This document shows positions 7,801 through 8,485 of a stretch of 8,485 bases of DNA, one piece after another. The stretch's first letter is position 1. The number at the start of each line of letters is the position of its first letter. This DNA comes from Lachnospiraceae bacterium UBA1755 (GTDB taxonomy: Bacteria; Bacillota; Clostridia; Lachnospirales; Lachnospiraceae), in contig DCHJ01000089.1 of the NCBI GenBank assembly GCA_002314805.1, positions 1-8,485 of the forward strand, read 5' to 3'. The notes under the pieces were generated by a model. That model was not told the DNA's origin. It worked only from the letters and a program-made list of their open reading frames with translations, and did no database searches. The position numbers were made by a program, and so were the translations under genes.

Positions 7801-8485
7801 GAGTGGAAAGACGGTACGACAGCCGACGTAGAGATCAGCTGGAAGATAAAGAAGGCGCAGATCACGTCGATGAGCTTTACGGTGACTGCACCTGTAAAGA
7901 ACGGGACACCGGCAGACTCTGTGACAGCGGGAGCAACAACCTATGAGGGAAGCTCTGTGACATGGTCACCGTTGCATACCAAGTTCCTCGGAGGGACTGT
8001 ATACTCGATAAGCTTTGACACAGCCCCGACAGATAAAGCCAACTATGAGATAGCTTCCACAGTAAGTGTTAAGGTAAACAACGCAGATGCGACATATGAG
8101 AAGGGAACAGGCAAGGTAAGCTATACCTTTACAAAGACCGGAGAGAGGGAACTTGTGTCCATCAAGGTAAAGACGGCACCGACAAAGACCGAGTATACCT
8201 ATGGAGAGAGTGTAGATCTTGCAGGTCTTAAGCTGGAGCTTACCTATGATGACGGAACGACAGGGGAAGCAGCGTACAGTGTACAGATAGCATCTAAGTT
8301 TACAGCAGCTCCTGAAAAGCCGGCAGTGTCTGATAAGACCATAACGATCACCTACGGAGGAAAGTCAACGACACAGGGCATAACAGTGAAGAAGGCGCAG
8401 CTTACAAAGCCGACGGCAGCTGTAACAGAATTCACATACGATGGTGAAGAGAAGACACTCACTGTAAGCGGTTATGACAGCAGTA
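1780..8485 (+). CDS. Giant secreted multidomain surface protein (adhesin-like), 3' end outside the window
   Basis: The reading frame is open from 1780 to the window edge: 2235 codons plus one base, with no stop. It encodes an exported cell-surface protein, most likely an adhesin or stalk-forming matrix protein. Order of parts by residue: signal peptide 1-30; acidic Ala/Asp/Glu leader 31-141; beta-rich N-terminal domain 142-279; long unassigned beta-rich region 280-1303; SdrD_B-like domain 1304-1427; InlB/Listeria-Bacteroides repeat-like segment 1428-1512; MBG-like domain 1513-1612; repeat stalk 1613-2235 and beyond. No enzyme motif was seen. All 15 cysteines fall within residues 146-1302. The C-terminus is missing, so an LPXTG sortase signal, SLH domains or a membrane anchor cannot be judged. 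The gene is probably transcribed from its own promoter at 1695-1723 and is divergent from a regulator gene. Secretion and modular surface architecture are well supported; ligand and role are not known. Confidence 0.9.
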   Translation, partial: MKNMIYKKRILRVIAIAMTMTLLFENVSYAALDAKNAEAAAIAADQTDAPTEAQAYGQDGAAAVGEEPAEISDDNAAADAGENDPGSVVSSDENIVSEEEITDGEVMDDTDEDAVDAEATISETGEETIEDDTDAAMAGPSDPVICVYDDETGHCRVEVEYTAEMFGLERAPKAVIKKVTAELPDIIRAAEEKNEGMQAEQVFAYDISFYDQDGNEVEPVDGKTVQLRFKNMDLEEAGDTEIKAYHVDDDMQLDEVELAADGEDFVLDAESFSIFTIMVLRVLGTGKGIRNVKLLDFRETGHFGEAPQDVVIYSEDDSAACAPAFIWEPVNYYIYKLEVDADFVKDDYTNDRIVEFELAPGLRFNYDSADDIKSVDSSFESVEWVRYQDEGYDTENGIKNQEIRDTYTDNDGEPYNPRGGKVTIKIKGTVRENNYAKTLDLLVLAEKPLINYLGCKDGLTIEDAIKVRVSQGTVSLDNTEVDQDVTFMSDGKDYPHKSDFERGYFYGDHYGDQTKVPGEKTTMISSVFPTNYALTDNEYSEGVVMKKMALNFRADSSAVEFAVGEDSGFVLSTPEKRTEAGKDWWYYTAERNNIGLEYMAENKMPIDLQYTIPQTAAAGTVYNIEVLSTQEQWWDEDTDNEYSCSDYYEEKYRVFKVTVSGTGDFTIGFTGNTAVRDDTLHLQKGIVGSNEYHSMIAGTNLYKTGDVVTPALYEIELPYDEMDIDAVGIPFNTNRDIEGYPTKLEFTDVNDQKITIERTVEDPSEYMGMIDDLAVKQYGINPQTSSYDTGIIVSREKLEDYCWEYYGEEIELGSLKSVKVWLPDFYQYKSLPRRSAYGVFYTAGAVYGHPLSSCAEGDTVRTVFKLSSTAAAPQFEAIELVQEYTVDFFGKDGDDYDGADTVYQPSVNMSASGTSFIPGDTVTFDIESWGENWNFGDEDKVWKPMLWISVPAGFDLVTSSAQFKYHTKSRVTNISYEKCNFTDVTSQAKNVKPGWKVYELTFNDADVPFVGGLDKDWYCRYLSGSFSLKVLSTATNLEFAVSDYFFTGSELRDANAASIYSSDYTHEYEAGVHETVGNGYGLSNAEYIGCVRCDGDILVKSSPGVVIGAQLKKQKFDNWTTFDENTDGLTLGNKESFNTRISIQNQTSRSCEKLAVYIPIPKENWIDILGTDRIGEFFTECNWDMYLTSCLYDQNASDAKFTVGYAQIKYEYEINADGSVEPSSGWFNIYSEDTNFIKIELKEGESISNSDPVTYIPFEFSITNDKTKVDTSDKWKYAYSYEAGYHGTAVHSEKDSFGCILQNGKITGTIYLDENYNGKKDELETTTVSGVTFTVSDGKNKYETTVFDNGNYEITGLPGSKKITITVTNPKDPDPSKDGSKRFTKKTDSTETVIGSDVTPNSTGKAATKIITSLVSLGGEAKVNIGFIEPLDHSVVADPEGWATVSPEYIRSYPGQTITDATKALSPQLPKVTTAATETHTGWKIYDTAYTDEELLAAAFNDEQTIYAVIQKSVKVTVTPKDNIEYDGKPVVASNEEPADIIYSYEGTGKATSRYYLDASGEVPTTAENSGAVGEGRPPKWPGTYYIQVSVKAEKPYSAAVSDFVRFVIKKKSLTKPSADKTSFVYDGEVKELQVTGFDDSTMTMKSGSTTSATNAGSYSVTYVLNDKTKYQWSDGTDTDVVISWSITKAKVTKPSASQTSFVYDGEVKELQVTGFDESTMNKKAGTTSETNAGSYSVTYELKDKKNYQWSTGGTSDVVISWKITKAQITQLSFTVDAPVKGAVPAASATVSDQAAKYKAGTVGWTPNDSAFRGSTAYKVSIAVTVTDANYEIGSGSTVTAAVNGKTAVYSASSKTVSYTFDALAGKTLKSISVKTAPTKTVYTYGQSVDLTGLVLGLLYDDGTTGEAAYSEQTAAQFTVEPTKPKVKDKYITITYGGKSTTQDITVNKAQLTKPSASNKELTYNGAEQTLAVSGYDSSIMLEDGTRSATKVDDYKVTYTLKDKDNNEWKDGTTADVEISWKIKKAQITSMSFTVTAPVKNGTPADSVTAGATTYEGSSVTWSPLHTKFLGGTVYSISFDTAPTDKANYEIASTVSVKVNNADATYEKGTGKVSYTFTKTGERELVSIKVKTAPTKTEYTYGESVDLAGLKLELTYDDGTTGEAAYSVQIASKFTAAPEKPAVSDKTITITYGGKSTTQGITVKKAQLTKPTAAVTEFTYDGEEKTLTVSGYDSS
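1870..2202 (+). other. Acidic Ala/Asp/Glu low-complexity leader (residues 31-141)
   Basis: By my count these 111 residues hold 35 Asp/Glu and 25 Ala but only one Lys and no Arg. The segment is probably disordered after export. Leaders of this kind are common just after the signal peptide in large Lachnospiraceae surface proteins. The biased base composition also opens an Arg/Met-rich frame on the plus strand and a Ser-rich frame on the minus strand over the same bases; both are shadows. Confidence 0.8.
2203..2616 (+). other. N-terminal beta-rich domain (residues 142-279)
   Basis: The layout is: a short strand pair around a VEVEYTA motif (about 157-163), a polar helix-like stretch, then a YDISFYDQDGNEVEP strand-turn-strand (about 226-240), a strand ending QLRF, and a closing AESFSIFTIMV strand (269-279). 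I recognise this pattern from the N-terminal domain of many Lachnospiraceae Cna-B and InlB-repeat surface proteins (DISF..KDG.E..P ... ESFSVY.I). It contains two cysteines (146, 155). Function in the family is unclear; it may be a folding or capping domain. The assignment is by memory of the pattern, not by search. Confidence 0.5.
2617..5688 (+). other. Long unassigned beta-rich region (residues 280-1303), probable head of the adhesin
   Basis: About 1024 residues that I cannot place in a known family. The composition is that of folded beta domains: alternating hydrophobic residues, many Tyr, Trp and Asp/Asn, and no low complexity. Some sections resemble DUF11/Ig-type stalk domains, notably YKTGDVVTPALYEIELPYD (about 703-721), FIPGDTVTFDIESWGENW (about 916-933) and SCEKLAVYIPIP (about 1151-1162). 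Thirteen of the protein's fifteen cysteines are here, including a CVRC pair near residues 1090-1093. No catalytic signature or membrane segment was seen. It sits distal to the repeat stalk, so ligand binding is the natural guess, but this is an inference from architecture only. Confidence 0.55.
5689..6060 (+). other. SdrD_B/Cna-B-like domain (residues 1304-1427)
   Basis: The domain opens with GTIYLDENYNGKKDELE (1308-1324), continues through a SGVTFTV strand and a DNGNYEITGLPG turn, and closes with a KRFTKKT...GSDVTPNSTGK section and a KVNIGF strand. This order matches SdrD_B domains of Gram-positive surface proteins (D.N.NG..D..E, G..V.L, G.Y.F..LP.G, ..SD..P..G, .D.GF). Residues D1313, N1315, N1317, K1319, D1321 and E1324 occupy positions 1, 3, 5, 7, 9 and 12 of an EF-hand-like calcium loop. 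The role is structural, as a calcium-stiffened stalk or spacer. Confidence 0.7.
6061..6315 (+). other. Degenerate InlB/Listeria-Bacteroides repeat-like segment (residues 1428-1512)
   Basis: The segment has the order SYPGQTIT, then SPQLPKV, then a TGWKIYD strand, TDEEL and IYAVIQK. It recalls the InlB B-repeat (Flg_new) pattern of strand, PG..., LP, GW..., T.EE and a closing YA.. strand. The Gly-Gly usually found early in the motif is absent. It is probably a single divergent copy acting as a spacer. Confidence 0.45.
6316..6615 (+). other. Single MBG-like domain (residues 1513-1612)
   Basis: It starts with VKVTVTPKDNIEYDGKP, has a central insertion rich in Gly, Ser and Pro, and ends with PGTYYIQVSV, a Y..A section and a closing FVIKKK strand. 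The YDGKP opening, the GTY.V.V strand and the basic I.KK exit are hallmarks of the MBG family of mostly-beta adhesin repeats. It is longer than the A modules that follow and acts as the entry to the repeat stalk. Confidence 0.6.
6616..6849 (+). repeat. Stalk module A1 (78 residues, MBG-like)
   Basis: Residues 1613-1690. The signature is LTKPSA, F.YDGE, VTGFD, T.AGSYSVTY, Y.W, DVVISW and an exit ITKA. At the DNA level its start (6622-6708) is nearly identical to the start of A2 (6856-6942): 81 of 87 bases by my count, with four of the six differences clustered in two adjacent codons. It is a direct tandem copy of A2 without B or C modules between them. Confidence 0.85.
6850..7080 (+). repeat. 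Stalk module A2 (77 residues, MBG-like)
   Basis: Residues 1691-1767, the tandem partner of A1. It is followed by B1 and C1 and so forms the first full A-B-C super-repeat (6850-7629, 260 residues). It ends with ISWKITKA, and the next module starts with QIT. Confidence 0.85.
7081..7383 (+). repeat. Stalk module B1 (101 residues)
   Basis: Residues 1768-1868. The signature is QIT..SFTV.APVK, a central VGWTP, F.G...Y.VSI, ANYEI, a V.VN-type strand and an exit VSYTF. I recall this beta-rich module type from clostridial surface and S-layer-associated proteins, where it follows MBG- or Ig-like repeats. Its partner is B2 (7858-8151), which is related but clearly diverged. Confidence 0.75.
7384..7629 (+). 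repeat. Stalk module C1 (82 residues, bacterial Ig-like)
   Basis: Residues 1869-1950. The signature is SISVKTAPTKT.Y.YG.S.DL.GL, YDDGTTGE, ITITYGGK and an exit ITVNKA. This is the pattern of bacterial Ig-like domains (Big_3-type: K..Y..G...DL.GL.V...Y.DG, ... V.V.Y.GK). It aligns with C2 (8152-8397) without gaps, at 62 of 82 identical residues by my count. Confidence 0.8.
7630..7857 (+). repeat. Stalk module A3 (76 residues, MBG-like)
   Basis: Residues 1951-2026, starting QLTKPSA and containing TYNGAEQTL, VSGYDSS, Y.VTYTLKD, DVEISW and exit IKKA. It has the same fold plan as A1 and A2 but is clearly more diverged in DNA, and it is closer to A4 (shared VSGYDSS). It opens the second super-repeat (7630-8397, 256 residues). 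Confidence 0.8.
7858..8151 (+). repeat. Stalk module B2 (98 residues)
   Basis: Residues 2027-2124. It repeats the B signature (QIT.MSFTV.APVK, VTWSP, F.GGTVYSISF, ANYEI, VKVN, VSYTF) with small length changes relative to B1. Confidence 0.75.
8152..8397 (+). repeat. Stalk module C2 (82 residues, bacterial Ig-like)
   Basis: Residues 2125-2206, the same length as C1 and alignable without gaps. The TAPTKT, DDGTTGEAAYS and ITITYGGKSTTQ blocks are unchanged; changes cluster between the blocks, as expected where the strands are under structural constraint. Confidence 0.8.
8398..8485 (+). repeat. Start of stalk module A4, cut by the window edge
   Basis: The first 29 residues (2207-2235) repeat the A signature: QLTKP, F.YDGEEKTL, VSGYDSS. 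This shows that a third A-B-C unit probably follows and that the stalk is longer than what can be seen here. Confidence 0.8.

Noticed and set aside
6616..8485. Repeats considered as a CRISPR array or other DNA-level repeat element
   Set aside because: Spacing, codon-phase conservation and protein-level similarity show that they are coding repeats of beta domains, not short identical repeats with unique spacers.

Overview
The window holds two divergent genes separated by about 205 bases. A complete 522-residue gene on the minus strand (3-1571) encodes a probable helix-turn-helix regulator of a type I associate with Lachnospiraceae. On the plus strand, one very large gene begins at about 1780 and stays open, without a stop or frameshift in my codon-by-codon reading, to the last base. 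It encodes the first 2235 residues of a secreted, multidomain surface protein whose C-terminus, and so its mode of wall attachment, lies outside the window.

The likely source is a Gram-positive anaerobe of the Clostridia, most plausibly Lachnospiraceae (Butyrivibrio, Roseburia or Lachnospira-like). This rests on the style of the surface protein (signal peptide, Ala/Asp/Glu-rich leader, SdrD_B-like domain, InlB-like repeat remnant, MBG-like and bacterial Ig-like modules), the type of the regulator, and AGG-type ribosome binding sites. It is inferred from protein style only; there is no rRNA or housekeeping marker.

Layout: regulator gene on the minus strand (3-1571); intergenic control region (1572-1779) with a good sigma-A-type promoter for the plus gene and a TGTCA/TGACA repeat cluster over its -35 box; signal peptide (1780-1869); acidic leader (1870-2202); N-terminal beta domain (2203-2616); a long region I cannot assign, rich in beta strands, aromatic residues and cysteines (2617-5688); SdrD_B-like domain with an EF-hand-like loop (5689-6060); InlB/Listeria-Bacteroides repeat-like segment (6061-6315); single MBG-like domain (6316-6615); then a repeat stalk with modules in the order A1-A2-B1-C1-A3-B2-C2-A4, where A-B-C is a super-repeat of 256-260 residues that continues past the edge.

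Working model (inference): the minus-strand protein binds the intergenic repeats and controls the divergent adhesin. The adhesin would present its cysteine-bearing N-terminal region to a target on a cysteine-free repeat stalk whose length may vary by recombination between nearly identical repeat copies. The individual modules look like known types. The least explained parts are the roughly 1000-residue N-terminal region and the link between regulator and adhesin. I saw no mobile element, CRISPR array, tRNA, rRNA or defence gene.
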